Positions 41,771-51,870 of a DNA stretch of 64,000 bases are shown here, piece by piece. Made by a program: the position numbers and the translations under genes. The stretch lies in NCBI GenBank assembly GCA_024516155.1, contig JAJJXM010000030.1:1-64000 (forward strand). The letters run 5' to 3'. This DNA is from Pyronema omphalodes. Lineage: Eukaryota > Ascomycota > Pezizomycetes > Pezizales > Pyronemataceae. Position 1 is the stretch's first letter. The number at the start of each line of letters is the position of its first letter. The notes beneath the pieces were generated by a model. That model did not search any database. It had not been told where the DNA came from and saw only the letters and a program-made list of their open reading frames with translations.

Positions 41771-43350
41771 TAGCTGGTGCATCATTGCACATGTCATCCG
41801 GTTCTTCATCTGAATCCGATTCTTTCAACTGATCCATAGGAAACCATATGTCTCCTTCAAGCCGTTCCAAAAAGGCCTCTGCATCCTTGACTGTTTTGTC
41901 ATAGCCAGTTTCCTCCTCTCTCCGTATAACATTGGAGCAGTTTACTGTTCTCTTCAGGTTGAAATCATAAATTCGCCATGTCTTTGTGGTTTTGTGCACA
42001 TATCCCACCATCATGCATGGTTTCAATCGAGGCCCAAAGTTTTTGTCAATTCGCTGTTCTTCCGGGATAAACTTGAAAACTGTGCATCCAAATGTCTGAG
42101 GTGATGCAATTTTGGTACTGAGCCATTCAGCGCTTCATGAAGGTCATGTGATTCTTCAGGGTTGAATTTTGAGTGCGCTGATGTAAGTATGTTGCTGTCT
42201 TGACCGCCTCAGCCCAAAATTTCATTCGCAGGTTTGCATCAAGTAATAGGCTTCTCGCTTTAGTGTTGATTGTCCTTATTATCCGTTCAGCAAGGCCATT
42301 GTTGTGCTGAGTGTATGGCGGTGCCGGTTCATAAGTGATTCCATTAGTACCTAGGATGTGTAGAAATGTCTGATTATTTAACCCGCCGTGACCATTGTTG
42401 CTCCTGAATCGTTTGACTGTAAATCCCTGTGCTTTGATCCACGCATGCAAGTGGGTGAATTTTTCGGTTATCTCATCTGCTGACTTTGACTTGAGAAAAT
42501 ACACTTCTGTATGCTTTGTGCAGTCGTCAATATAAACAATGTAGTATTTGGCTCCTCTAGCTGATGTGTGCTTAATAGGTCCACATAAATCTGAGTGAGG
42601 AAGTTCAAATGGCACAGTTGAAGAGGGGACATTGGAACGCTCAAATTTCTGTTGGTGTCTTGCTGTAATACAAATATCGCAGGATTCTATTTGGTGGCTA
42701 TCGGAGAATCTATGTGTGGCAACCAGCAATTGTTTCGAAGAATATGTCTTGAGATGTGCTAGGCGCCTGTGCCATAGCTGAATGGAGTCTGATTGTCTGA
42801 TCTTCTTGGGTGCAACTATCTGGTGCTGTAACTGCCAATCGGAGGTTGAAGAAGCTTTCATATTTGAGGTGTCAGACATGTTTTGTCCTGTTTTCTTGCA
42901 TGCCATAGATCGTGTTGTAACTTGGAGGGCTGTAGATATCATGTTGATTCTGTATAGACCGTTGGTAAGTGATCCTGTGAGGAATATTGTGTTTCCTTTT
43001 GTGATTGAGCAGCTGTCTTTCAAGAAGGTTGTATGATAACCCTGTTTTGCTAGCTCGCTAACCGCTAGCAAGGAGATATGGAATTCTGGTACATAGTATG
43101 CTTGAATTTGTACATTTTGCAGAGATATTATTCCTTTTGGTGTTGATGTGATAGAGTGATTATTACCCATAGAAATAGTGAAGTGGCAATTTTGAAAACT
43201 GCGAAACAGTTTGGGATTGTTGCAGAAATTGTGAGAGGCGCCAGAGTCTATGTACCAGACTTCAGTATCTTGGTTTTGACTTATCAGCGCTTGTGCTGAA
43301 CATAGCGAGGTATCCCCTTGTTCGACCTTGCATGCAGCAGCGCTTGTTAG
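41771..43350 (-). pseudogene. Protease and integrase of Copia-E (one frameshift)
   Basis: In frame after the UGA: protease VWYIDSGASHNFCN, GAG-pre-integrase LWHRRLAHLKTY, finger CDICITARHQQ, integrase HSDLCGPIKHT, RSNNGHGGLNNQ (the usual second catalytic Asp is replaced by Asn, FRSNNGHGG for FRSDNG), QHNNGLAERIIRTINTKAR. The frame breaks near 42140 and resumes at 42026 (MMVGYVHKTTKTWRIYDF). The changed residue and frameshift indicate a dead integrase. Confidence 0.84.
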
Positions 43351-43353
43351 TCA
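43348..43353 (-). promoter_or_regulatory. Candidate readthrough stop UGA-CUA at the gag-protease junction (Copia-E)
   Basis: On the minus strand AAT TGA CTA ACA; the frame is open on both sides. UGA CUA is the best-known leaky stop context. It corresponds to UGA CUC at 25643-25648 in Copia-D. Confidence 0.55.
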
Positions 43354-44373
43354 ATTCGTTGTGTCTTCTTCTTCATCAGTGTTTCCTGTTGCCTCCTCTC
43401 CTTTCGTTACATTAAATTGTGCATTCGGCCTTTCATCACGGTGGTTGTGCCGGCGATTGTCAACTCTCTTCTTGATCAGGCAGTCTTTGACTGAGTGATC
43501 ATGGTCATCGCAGTAATAGCAGTATCTTCGATTGGTGTCATTGGAATGCTGTCGGCTACGTTTGCTAGAGTGTCCTTGTTTGTGCGAACAAGATTCGCTG
43601 TTGTTGTTAGATTTACGGCAATATGTGCACCATCTGTCACTCTTCCTGTTTGAATGGTCCGATCGAGAGGGCCCCTTTCGGCTTCCTCCTCTTGGTGAGC
43701 GGGACCGCGAGTGTCTTCTGGAGTAGTCAACATCTGTCGTCCGAGATGGTTTGTTGGTGATCATCGCAAGTGTTGCCTTGTATTCCTTCAGTTCCTTCAT
43801 AGCCTCATTGGCGGTTCCATTTTCTCTACTAATCATGTCGGCTAGATTTCGGAAAGTATCCGGGACATAGATGAGAATGTGCTTTCGTAAGGTGTTATCG
43901 CTTATAGCTTCTGTGGTGTCTTTCAGTTCCCTCCGTAGGTTGACTGCAGTGGAAAAGGACTCAGCAATTGGCTTGCCTGGAACTGGGCGAAGTGCTAGCA
44001 AACAATTGGTTAGGCGTCTTCTGCCAGTCTCACTATCCGCGGCACTGTATTCTTCTTTAATTTTCTCCCAAAGTTCTGTTGGGTCTTCAAAGTCATCTAG
44101 TTGAGTGCGGATTTCTTTGGTTATTGCGTTGAACAAGAGAGATACTGCTCTTGAATGTCGTACTTCGAAGTCTGCACGTTCTGCAGCGCTTCTGCTGACT
44201 TCTGCTGGATCGCCATGCATGATTAATGGCCGGATCGTTTCAGTACCCATCACAATATTCCAAACACGTTCGGTTTTGAGCACGCGCTTCATATTGGGTG
44301 TCCAAGTGGCATAGTTGTGGTCATGAAGACGCGTGAAGTTGCCGCCGGGGTGTTTGAAAATATCCTTGGACAT
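43351..44373 (-). CDS. gag: Gag of Copia-E
   Basis: 340 residues from ATG 44373 (MSKDIFKHPGGNF). Copia-type Gag with YATWTPNMKRVL and ELWEKIKEEYSAADSETGRR, an Arg/Ser-rich basic segment (RRHSRSRSPRGG) and two zinc-binding motifs, WCTYCRKSNNNSESC and YCYYCDDHDHSVKDC. An acidic tail ends EEEDTTN before the UGA. The frame is intact although the rest of the element is broken. Confidence 0.85.
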   Translation of the reverse strand: MSKDIFKHPGGNFTRLHDHNYATWTPNMKRVLKTERVWNIVMGTETIRPLIMHGDPAEVSRSAAERADFEVRHSRAVSLLFNAITKEIRTQLDDFEDPTELWEKIKEEYSAADSETGRRRLTNCLLALRPVPGKPIAESFSTAVNLRRELKDTTEAISDNTLRKHILIYVPDTFRNLADMISRENGTANEAMKELKEYKATLAMITNKPSRTTDVDYSRRHSRSRSPRGGSRKGPSRSDHSNRKSDRWCTYCRKSNNNSESCSHKQGHSSKRSRQHSNDTNRRYCYYCDDHDHSVKDCLIKKRVDNRRHNHRDERPNAQFNVTKGEEATGNTDEEEDTTN

Positions 44374-44461
44374 ACTGGTCGGTGATGGATCGTGAGTCTG
44401 AGATGGTTTCTTGTTGTCAAGAATCGGTAGAGGTGTAGAATTTCATAGCGGTTGTGCAAGA

Positions 44462-44473
44462 GGGCTCATAACC
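44462..44473 (-). promoter_or_regulatory. Primer-binding site (Copia-E), half-tRNA type
   Basis: On the element strand GGTTATGAGCCC directly follows the LTR, the same 12 bases as in Copia-D. It is complementary to the initiator tRNA-Met anticodon arm. Confidence 0.72.
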
Positions 44474-44691
44474 TGTAACAATGTACAGGGTGGGATGGGC
44501 GCTTTTATTCTGAATGATATGTATAGTACAAAGAGTCAAAGCATGATATATATAGTAAAAAGCCCATTGTCCCAATCCAACATGTTGTGTCCTGTTTGGT
44601 GGCCATTCTTGTCCCTTCGAAGTTTGTCTTGAACAAACTTGAGGACCTTGTGCGACAAGCTAGATTGCCGAGAACAGGGAATCTTCTCACA
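44474..44691 (-). repeat. 5' LTR of Copia-E
   Basis: 218 bp, ending TTCTCACA in plus view, followed by AATTG. Confidence 0.93.
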
Positions 44692-45502
44692 AATTGTATA
44701 AGATGTCTCGATTTATAATAGCATGTGGATAAATATTTGACTAGAGCGAAAGTTTATACAGGCAATTGTATAAGATTCTTCCGTTCATAATAGCATATGT
44801 ATAGATTCTTCATCGTCATGGAAACACTCAGACATCGGTCTATGGGGTTTTTGGAGAACATATGTTCTTTGATGATAATTTCTACATATCACCAAAGCGC
44901 ACCACATTTTGTGATTACATATTCCTTGCCCTCCCAACCGAAAAATCCAACCAGTTCTTCATTACAATGGATTTCAATCATCTTCCGTTGACCAATACGT
45001 GATTGATAATTTGATTGCCCAACTCGTCCAACCAAACGTTCTTACATCCGCATCATCTTTGACAGCCCGTCAAACCACAAGCCGATAGCCTGCCCAAGGA
45101 TTGGGAAGATTGCTAATGCAAGCCCGGCCTCTTCAAATACAGTAGGCATGATGTTTTGTCATCGGATGTCTTGTGATCGTAATGGGTTCCTCCACCTTGT
45201 CCTTCATCCCGATTTCCCTCTTTCCCCCCACCTCTTTCTCTCCTTGTTCCATAAGGTGGCGATTGTAGGGTACCGGGGGTTCGTCTAGTGATGCTGTGGG
45301 GAGTTAGGGAGACGTTTTGGCGGTTGGCTTAATGGCCAGTGAGGTTGTAAATTGGCATTGACGTGATAATGACACCAAGATGGAGGTGGAATCCTGACAA
45401 TGAAAAACTAATACATATCGCGCCGCCTGAAACAGGAATGACAAACAGAGGGTATATCAATCCCCCGTCATGTCGATGAGGTAGGACAATGGTCCCTCGA
45501 CT
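44692..45502. other. No gene recognised; tandem-repeat remainder then unique DNA
   Basis: 44692-44800 holds two more copies of the TTATAATAGCATRTG...TTATACAGGCAATTGTATAAGA unit of about 75 bp that Copia-E split. The rest shows no motif on either strand. Confidence 0.5.
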
Positions 45503-45823
45503 TTGACAAAATCTAACTCGAACACCTCATTCAATCAAAAACAAAATCCGAATGCCCGCTATCTGCAGTGTTATGGACCCGGAACCATTGCGCAAGGTGT
45601 CAATGGCAACCTTTTGGTAGCGGAGGCGATTGACGCTATATCAGCTGACCTGGGATCATCACAGGGTACGACACATCATGGCAGGAAGGACAAAAAAACA
45701 GAAGAAAAAAAGCAGAACATCAGCCTTGCAGCGGAAAAAATACTGACTGAAAAACTGCGGAAAGCTGCATATGAGCTGAGGCAACGGCGCAATAAAGATC
45801 ACGAACGGTTTGCATCACAGTAA
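45503..45823 (+). CDS. Hypothetical 106-aa ORF
   Basis: Asn/Gln-rich start, a middle segment YLQCYGPGTIAQ, and a Lys/Glu-rich, helix-prone end (AAEKILTEKLRKAAYELRQR). No family recognised and no neighbour that would explain it. It stops just before the T-rich low-complexity block. It could be an exon or a chance frame. Confidence 0.2.
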   Translation: MTKSNSNTSFNQKQNPNARYLQCYGPGTIAQGVNGNLLVAEAIDAISADLGSSQGTTHHGRKDKKTEEKKQNISLAAEKILTEKLRKAAYELRQRRNKDHERFASQ

Positions 45824-45829
45824 ATGTCT

Positions 45830-46429
45830 TCTCAAACCTTCTTGTTCTCATGGTTTTTTTTTGTTTTGTTTTCTGGTTTTTCTTTTGGTTTCTTCAGTTT
45901 TTTTTTTTTTGGCATTTTTGATATTTTTCGTTTTTTCAGTTTTTTTGGTTGTGGTTTTGAACTTTCTCGTCGTTATTGTTGTCGTTATTTTTGTTTCGAT
46001 TTGTTTTCTTGTTCTTTCTTTCTGGTTTCTTCAGTGTTTTTGTTTTTGGAATTTTTGTTTTTTTTTTTGTTTTTGCAGTTTCTTTGGTTATTTCAGTTTT
46101 TTCGGTTATGGTTTTGAATCTTCTCGTCGTTATTGTTTTGATTGTTTTTGTTTTGTTTTCTGGTGTTTCTTTCGTTTGTTCATTTTGTTTTTGGAATTTT
46201 TAATATTTTTGGTTTTTCACATTGTTTGGTAATTTCAGTTTTTCTCGGTTTAGCAATTTTAGTTGTTTCGGTTATCTTGGTTTTCTCAATTATCGTCTTC
46301 TGCTGTTTTAGGGTTCTAGTGTTTTTCGGTCATTTAGACTGTTTGGGTTAAAGTGGCTTTTTGGTAATCTCGGCTATGGTTTTTTTTTCGCCTATTTTAG
46401 TTCTCCCCGTTGTGGTTTTTTTGTTCTTT
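45830..46429. repeat. T/G-rich low-complexity block
   Basis: About 600 bp dominated by TTTTTGGTTTTT-type words on the plus strand with few A or C. It looks like a decayed extension of the heptamer array that follows. Long open frames here (Phe/Leu/Val-rich on plus, Lys/Asn on minus) are artefacts of composition. Confidence 0.85.
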
Positions 46430-46655
46430 GTTTTTTGTTTTTTGTTTTTTGTTTTTTGTTTTTTGTTTTTTGTTTTTTGTTTTTTGTTTTTTGTTTTTTG
46501 TTTTTTGTTTTTTGTTTTTTGTTTTTTGTTTTTTGTTTTTGTTTTTTGTTTTTTGTTTTTTGTTTTTTGTTTTTTGTTTTTGTTTTTTGTTTTTTGTTTT
46601 TTGTTTTTTGTTTTTTGTTTTTTGTTTTTTGTTTTTTGTTTTTTGTTTTTTGTTT
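46430..46655. repeat. (GTTTTTT)n heptanucleotide minisatellite
   Basis: About 32 near-perfect 7-bp units over 226 bp with two 6-bp units. Strong strand asymmetry. Confidence 0.95.
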
Positions 46656-46759
46656 GTTTTTTTTTTTTGTTTTGTTTTTCTTTCTATCATATAGTTCAGT
46701 AGTGCTCGTCTAAATAAACAAGTCCACCACATTAGTTCTACAAATCTTTTGTCCATATT

Positions 46760-46940
46760 GGGAAGTTATTTCTTTGTTATATTCACGCCATTGTATTTGT
46801 GACAAAATGTTTATCTTAGTTTTATCCATGGGATTGTATATTTCATAGAAAGTTATATCTTTTTGTTATCCCCGCAATTGTATTTCTCCTGGAAAGTGAT
46901 ATCTTTTTGTTATCCCCGCGATTGTATTTCTTCCGTTGTG
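46760..46940. repeat. Degenerate tandem repeat of about 60 bp
   Basis: Three to four units share ATCTTTTTGTTATCCCCGC and ATTGTATTTCT; the last two (about 46850-46935) are the most alike. No gene in 46690-47130. Confidence 0.65.
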
Positions 46941-47130
46941 GTATAAACGGGTATATCACATGTTTAAAAATGTATATGTAAATCATAAACCTGTTCTAAC
47001 CCACTAGTTAAACATATACAGAAAGACTGTATAAAACTTATACTATTACATGTACCATAGGGAGCTAGTGCAAGCTCCTCCTTACGGGAATGGTGCAAGC
47101 AGGGTGCTCATTTGGGCTGGGTCTGTGTCA

Positions 47131-47772
47131 GTCAAGATGTCTTTGAGCAGCTTGAGGCCCCGAGTAAGTTTTGACCATGGGGTAAAGGTCCTAGAACTTG
47201 GAAACAGGGTTGGTTTGTCATACATTCCCTTCAGCACATGGTGAATAAAGAATAGATGACCATCAGCAAGTGGACAGTGTGGTCACGAAACATGTTGAAG
47301 GGATGAGGGGCAGTCCATGGCACTGGCAGGGGAGGCGAGCAGCAATGGACATTATAGCGGATGATTTGCTTCATAATGACATCCTGGGCTGTTATCAGCC
47401 ATGGATGTTGGTAGGCATCATGTGTGATTTTGACATTTTACATTTTAATCAGTCAAGATGTCTTTGAGCAGCTTGAGGCCCCGAGTAAATTTTGACCATG
47501 GGGTGAAGGTCCTAGAACTTGGAAACAGGGTTGGTTTGTCATACATTCCCTTCAGCACATGGTGAAGAAAGAATAGATGACCATCATCAAGTGGACAGTG
47601 TGGTCACGAAACATGTTGAAGGGATGAGGGGCAGTCCATGGCACTGGCAGGGGAGGCGAGCAGCAATGGACATTATAGCGGATGATTTGCTTCATAATGA
47701 CATCCTGGGCTGTTATCAGCCATGGATGTTGGTAGGCATTAGGTGTGATTTTTACATTTTACATTTTAATCA
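47131..47772. repeat. 321-bp direct tandem duplication
   Basis: Units 47131-47451 and 47452-47772 start GTCAAGATGTCTTTGAGC and differ at only a few positions. Open frames of 65 and 115 aa inside are copies of each other and show no domain. Confidence 0.92.
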
Positions 47773-48103
47773 TACACCGTTCGAGGCCTCTAAGGCCTAT
47801 GCGGGAAACTATGGCACTGTCCAAATCCTGTCCTCGAGGCCGAAGCCTCCTAATAAGGCCCCCTGATCGCCTATCCCCAAAACGTCCCCTCGCAAAAGAA
47901 AACAAAGTCTAACTCTCCGCACCCCATAAAGCCAATCTCATAAGGAAAGAACAGAGAAAGAAAAGAAACAAACGTCTTCCAAAACAAAAGAAAAACAAAT
48001 TTGCACATGCGCGTCCTCCCTTATGTGAAAAACAAAGGAAAAAAGATACAGATAATGGAAAAGAAACAAAAAACACTCGCGTACTTTTCCATCTCTTGCG
48101 CTG
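47773..48103. other. Flank and probable 3' untranslated region of LINE-H
   Basis: Follows the ORF2 stop of LINE-H on its sense strand. No poly(A) or simple 3' tail was found, so the element's end is undefined. Confidence 0.35.
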
Positions 48104-49108
48104 CTATTCGTACCGCCTGCCAATCTGGGTTGCAGCCAGGTATTCCACGATCGCTTTCGTGAGTCGATCGTCCCGAAAAATATCTACCACTTTCAAACGT
48201 CCCCGCGTTCTCCTCGGTCTCCCCGTAATTCTTTCCACCTCTTTCCGGAGCTTCTCAAACTCCGATTTCCATCTGTGGCACTCTCCGAAGAGGTGTCCGC
48301 TGGTTTGTGGTTGGTTGGACGCACACCACCAACAAGAGTCGGATTCCTTCGCTTTAATTCTTTTCAGGTGGGTTCCTACCAGTGTGTGACCAGACGTGAG
48401 CTAGAGGAAGACCGCAGCCTTTCGCTTGGGTAGGTCCCGGAGTTCCATCCGCAGACCAAACTTGCGGCGTGGTCTGTAGGATTTGCTGGTGCGTAGTTCC
48501 GTAGTGATCCAACACTTGGTGATATCAGCTAGAGTTTCAGTGGCGACCCTATTGATGTGAGCGAGGGACACTTCCGGGGGGGTAAGACAGGTTGGGTCGG
48601 TACACCGAGTGAGCGGCTGTGCTTCACACCGATGCTGAGCTCCCTGCTTAGCAGCCACGTCCGCGGCTTCATTTTCCTCGGTATCGGAGTGTTCAGGACA
48701 CCAGCGGATTTGGACCTCGACATCCCAATTGGCGAAGTCCTTTACCAACATGCGGATGCGGCGGGACATGGACTGCCCAGGGACAGGGTCCTCTGTCATG
48801 ATGCGGGCTAGGGCAGCCAGGGCATCCGAGAAGATTACTATCTGCTTCATCAGGGGGGGGAAGATGAGGTCGTCGTAGCATTCGAGCAAGGCCTGATGGA
48901 TGGCAAAGAGCTCAGCGTCGAAGACCTCGACGTGTGGACCAAGGTGGAAAGACCGGGAGACGAGGGAGCCATTGACATAATGGACGTACCCTGCGCCACT
49001 CCTGTCGTTGATGCTGGAACCGTCGCTCCAGAAGCAGAGCTCTTGGATCGAGCGCCAGCTGCGCGCTGATGCTGCCGCTTGCCCGCGAGGTTCCACCACA
49101 ACGTTCAT
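48104..49108 (-). pseudogene. LINE-H ORF2: RNase H and C-terminal Cys/His motif
   Basis: RNase H catalytic sites: FWSDGS, DAELFAIHQAL (Glu), VIFSDALAAL (Asp), WCPEHSDTEENEAADVAAK (His/Asp). A tail with CWWCASNQPQTSGHLFGEC (Cx2C...Hx4C) follows to TAG 48104-48106 after GRRYE. It is out of frame with the RT ORF (49203-51521). Confidence 0.85.
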
Positions 49109-49202
49109 GTAACGGAAATTGAAGCGAGCGGGGGGTCCGACGGTTTCGATGGCGGCGAAACCTGTATGAGCAGCTGCTCATCGTGTCAGGCTGCGCATGG
49201 TG

Positions 49203-51868
49203 TCAGCAGTCGGAGACGGTTGAGTGGAGGGCGCCGGGGGGGCGAGTGAGAATCCGTGCGCGGAAGCGAGCTTCTCTGCTGCGTACTATCGCTTCGGCAG
49301 GGCGGGTGGCTGTTTCAGCCATCAGGAAGCCGAGGGGGGTTATGCGTAGGCACCCTGTGACGGCCCGAGCTTGTTGGCTGAGGACCAGCTGAAGACGGGT
49401 GATCTTTCCAGAGTCATGGGGGGGTTTTTTGCGAGCGGCGTTAATGTTGATACCGTACATCGCTACGGATTGTACTACCGCTTTCTGAAGGTTGGCGGTG
49501 CTTGTGGGAGGGAGGCCCTGTTTCTTGCACAGGCGAGCAAGCCGTGCCTGTTGCTGTCGTGCCTTAGTGATCCACCGTTGGTGGTGGTGGTTGAATGTGA
49601 GTGACTGCTCCAACCAGTAACCCAACCACCGAACGGGACGGGAAGAGAAGGAGACGAGGTGGTCATCGGCGGGGATGGTGACCGTGGATTTGTCCGGGGG
49701 CGATCTGCGATTAGAGACGAGGATGGCCTCCGTCTTGTCGGGTTCGAAGCGTACTGCCTTGCCACGGGCCCAGTATATGCAAATTTCCGCGCAGCGGCTC
49801 AGTTTCGCTGCCACCTCCTCGGGGGTTTTTCCTCGGGTGATCCACGTCACGTCATCGACGAGGGATAAACCGACTGTGTCTGACATTTCTCGCTCAACTA
49901 TGTATGCAAGTTCAGCGATGTAGATTAGAAAGAGCACGGGGGAGATAGGAGATCCTTGGGGGAGCCCTGTGTTGGTGCGGATTGAGGCGCCGGCGTCTCC
50001 AGCAATCGTGATTTCCACCGAGCGAGAGTTCATGAAGCTCTCGACCCACCCAATAAAATCCTCCCTGATCCCAGCGGATCGCATCTTGTTCGCAAGGCAC
50101 TCCGCATTGACCGTCGGGAAGGCCCCCTTGACGTCCATCAAGAGCGCTCCCGCCAACAACTTCTTTTCCCAAGCCTCTTCAACTGCAGCCACGAATACCG
50201 CTGCTGCATCCGCAGCGGAGCATCCTTTCCGTCCCCCGAATTGACCAACGTGGAGGTACCTGCTGGTTTCCACCGCATCGGTAATTAGCATTGTGGCCAC
50301 CTTCACGATGAGTTTCCCAAGGCAGCTCAGAAGCGAAATGACCCGAAAATTCTTAGCTTTGTCATAGCTGGGCTTCCCCGGCTTGGGGATGCAGACTCCC
50401 TTGGCGAGTTTCCAGTCCGCTGGGTGGTAACTCAGACGAATGCACTGCGTGACCAAGGCGGTAACACGTGCAGGGTCCCACTTCATTAAAGCTTTAATGA
50501 CGGGAACCCCCAAGGAGTCCTTTCCGGGTGCTTTAGATCTGCTCTGGCGGGAGATAGCCTCCGAGACCAGCGTTTCGGTAACCATTTTGTAGCCCTGCCC
50601 GGGGTTGGGGGAGCAGAAGAGCCAGCGGGAGCGGTAAGCATTCGGGGGAGGGAACGAGACCGCAGCTAGCATTTCTCGCTTAGCCTGCTCGTCGTCCGCT
50701 TTGTTGCCGTCTTCATCAGTGAGGCTGCCCACCACCGTGGTAGTGCGGGGGGTGGTTGAACATAGAACCTGCCAAATTGCATCACCATTAGCGGTCTCGA
50801 GGAAAGTGCCCCAGCAGGAGCGTTTGCGGGAGCGTTGGATCTTGTTGTACCAATTTCTTGCCTCTATTTCCTGTTCCGTCGTAGCACGTCCTTGTTTGGC
50901 AGCGCGATGAATGCGGCCATACCTGCTGCGGGCTGCTTTGATGATCGCCCCCCACCAACGTTTGGAGCGAGCGGTGATGCGCACCCTCCTGGCGTGTTCA
51001 TCAAGCAGCTCCGTGAGTTGTTCCCTAATCCAGACTGCCTCAGCTTCCTCCTCTTCCGTTGAGCAACGACTGGACAGCGGTGGCCTGCGTTCGCTTCGAC
51101 GGTGCCAGTCTAACGCCGCTTTCCACACCGTGTCCTCGTTCTCAAGCAATTCCCCCACTGCCCAACCACGAGTTGGTGCGTCGTAATCCTCTGGTTCCAC
51201 CACCGACGTGACCTCCCACCAAATAGCTCCATGGTCTGACGTGGTAGCGTGTCTGGGGTCGTCAAGGCGGCGGGCCAGCACGTGAGGGGCCACCTCCATC
51301 GTAGCAAAGACAAGATCAATGACACTGATCCGTCGCGGTCCGCTTTGGGAGTGGGTTTCGAGCCCGTCTCCGACGTACCTCAAGTCATGCTCATCCATGA
51401 GCTCCTCGAGAAAGGCATGGTGGATCGGTTGGTGAAAGTAGTGGTTCCATCTCCTGCTGTGGGCGTTGAAATCACCGGCGAGGATTGTGCCAGGGGTGAT
51501 TATTCGTGACCAAGTGACCATTCTTGCGGCCTGGTGTTGTCAGCCGCTCGGATAGCATCGTAAACGTTTACAATGCGTATCTGGCGGTGACCCCGGCAAA
51601 GGATGTCGAGGACTTGGACATCCCCTTCTCCTTCTCTCCCCAAGTCTTCCCGGACGCGGACCTTCCACACCGAATCTTTGCGGACGCCAGTGAGCACTCA
51701 ACCTCCCCATATGAAGTCGAAGGCGGGGTGCCTCCATCCCTCGAACGTGGGGGGTTCTTGGATGAGTACCAAGTCCGCCTCTAGTTCCACACCACTCTCC
51801 ATCGCCGCCGTAAGAACCTCACCGCTCTTACGGCAATTAAGCTGAAACACTTTGAGGTGTTTCAGCAT
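49203..51868 (-). pseudogene. LINE-H ORF2: endonuclease and reverse transcriptase
   Basis: ATG 51868 overlaps the ORF1 stop. The endonuclease start (LKVFQLNCRKS, LVLIQEPPTFEGW) is followed by TGA near 51700 and a 1-nt shift near 51530; from 51521 a 772-codon frame is open. It has GDFNAHSRRWN (endonuclease Asn), DHGAIWWEV, RT blocks FRVISLLSCLGKL, GQFGGRKGCSAADA, LLMDVKGAFPTV, GLPQGSPISPVLF and catalytic LVDDVTWIT, then a thumb region. It nicks target DNA and copies RNA at the nick. Confidence 0.88.
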
Positions 51869-51870
51869 TA
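51841..51870 (-). promoter_or_regulatory. ORF1/ORF2 stop-start TAATG with 10-bp hairpin (LINE-H)
   Basis: On the minus strand ORF1 ends TAA (51870-51868) and ORF2 starts ATG (51868-51866), sharing one A. GCTGAAACAC and GTGTTTCAGC form a perfect 10-bp stem with a 6-nt loop starting at the G of the ATG. Known parallel: UAAUG translational coupling in SART1. Confidence 0.72.

Larger units (their letters stand above)
39431..44691 (-). mobile_element. Ty1/copia element E (complete but decayed)
   Basis: 5,261 bp with 218-bp LTRs that differ at 13 positions by hand count (about 94% identity). Perfect duplication AATTG (39426-39430, 44692-44696). Gag, UGA-CUA, protease-integrase, predicted intron and RT-RNase H come in the same order as in Copia-D, although LTRs and proteins are clearly different. 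Decay: an integrase frameshift and three TAG codons, two of them at Trp positions. Confidence 0.95.

Noticed and set aside
46397..46756. 119-codon Lys/Asn/Gln-rich minus frame and the matching Phe-rich plus frames
   Set aside because: They are read directly off the GTTTTTT repeat and have no independent coding signal.
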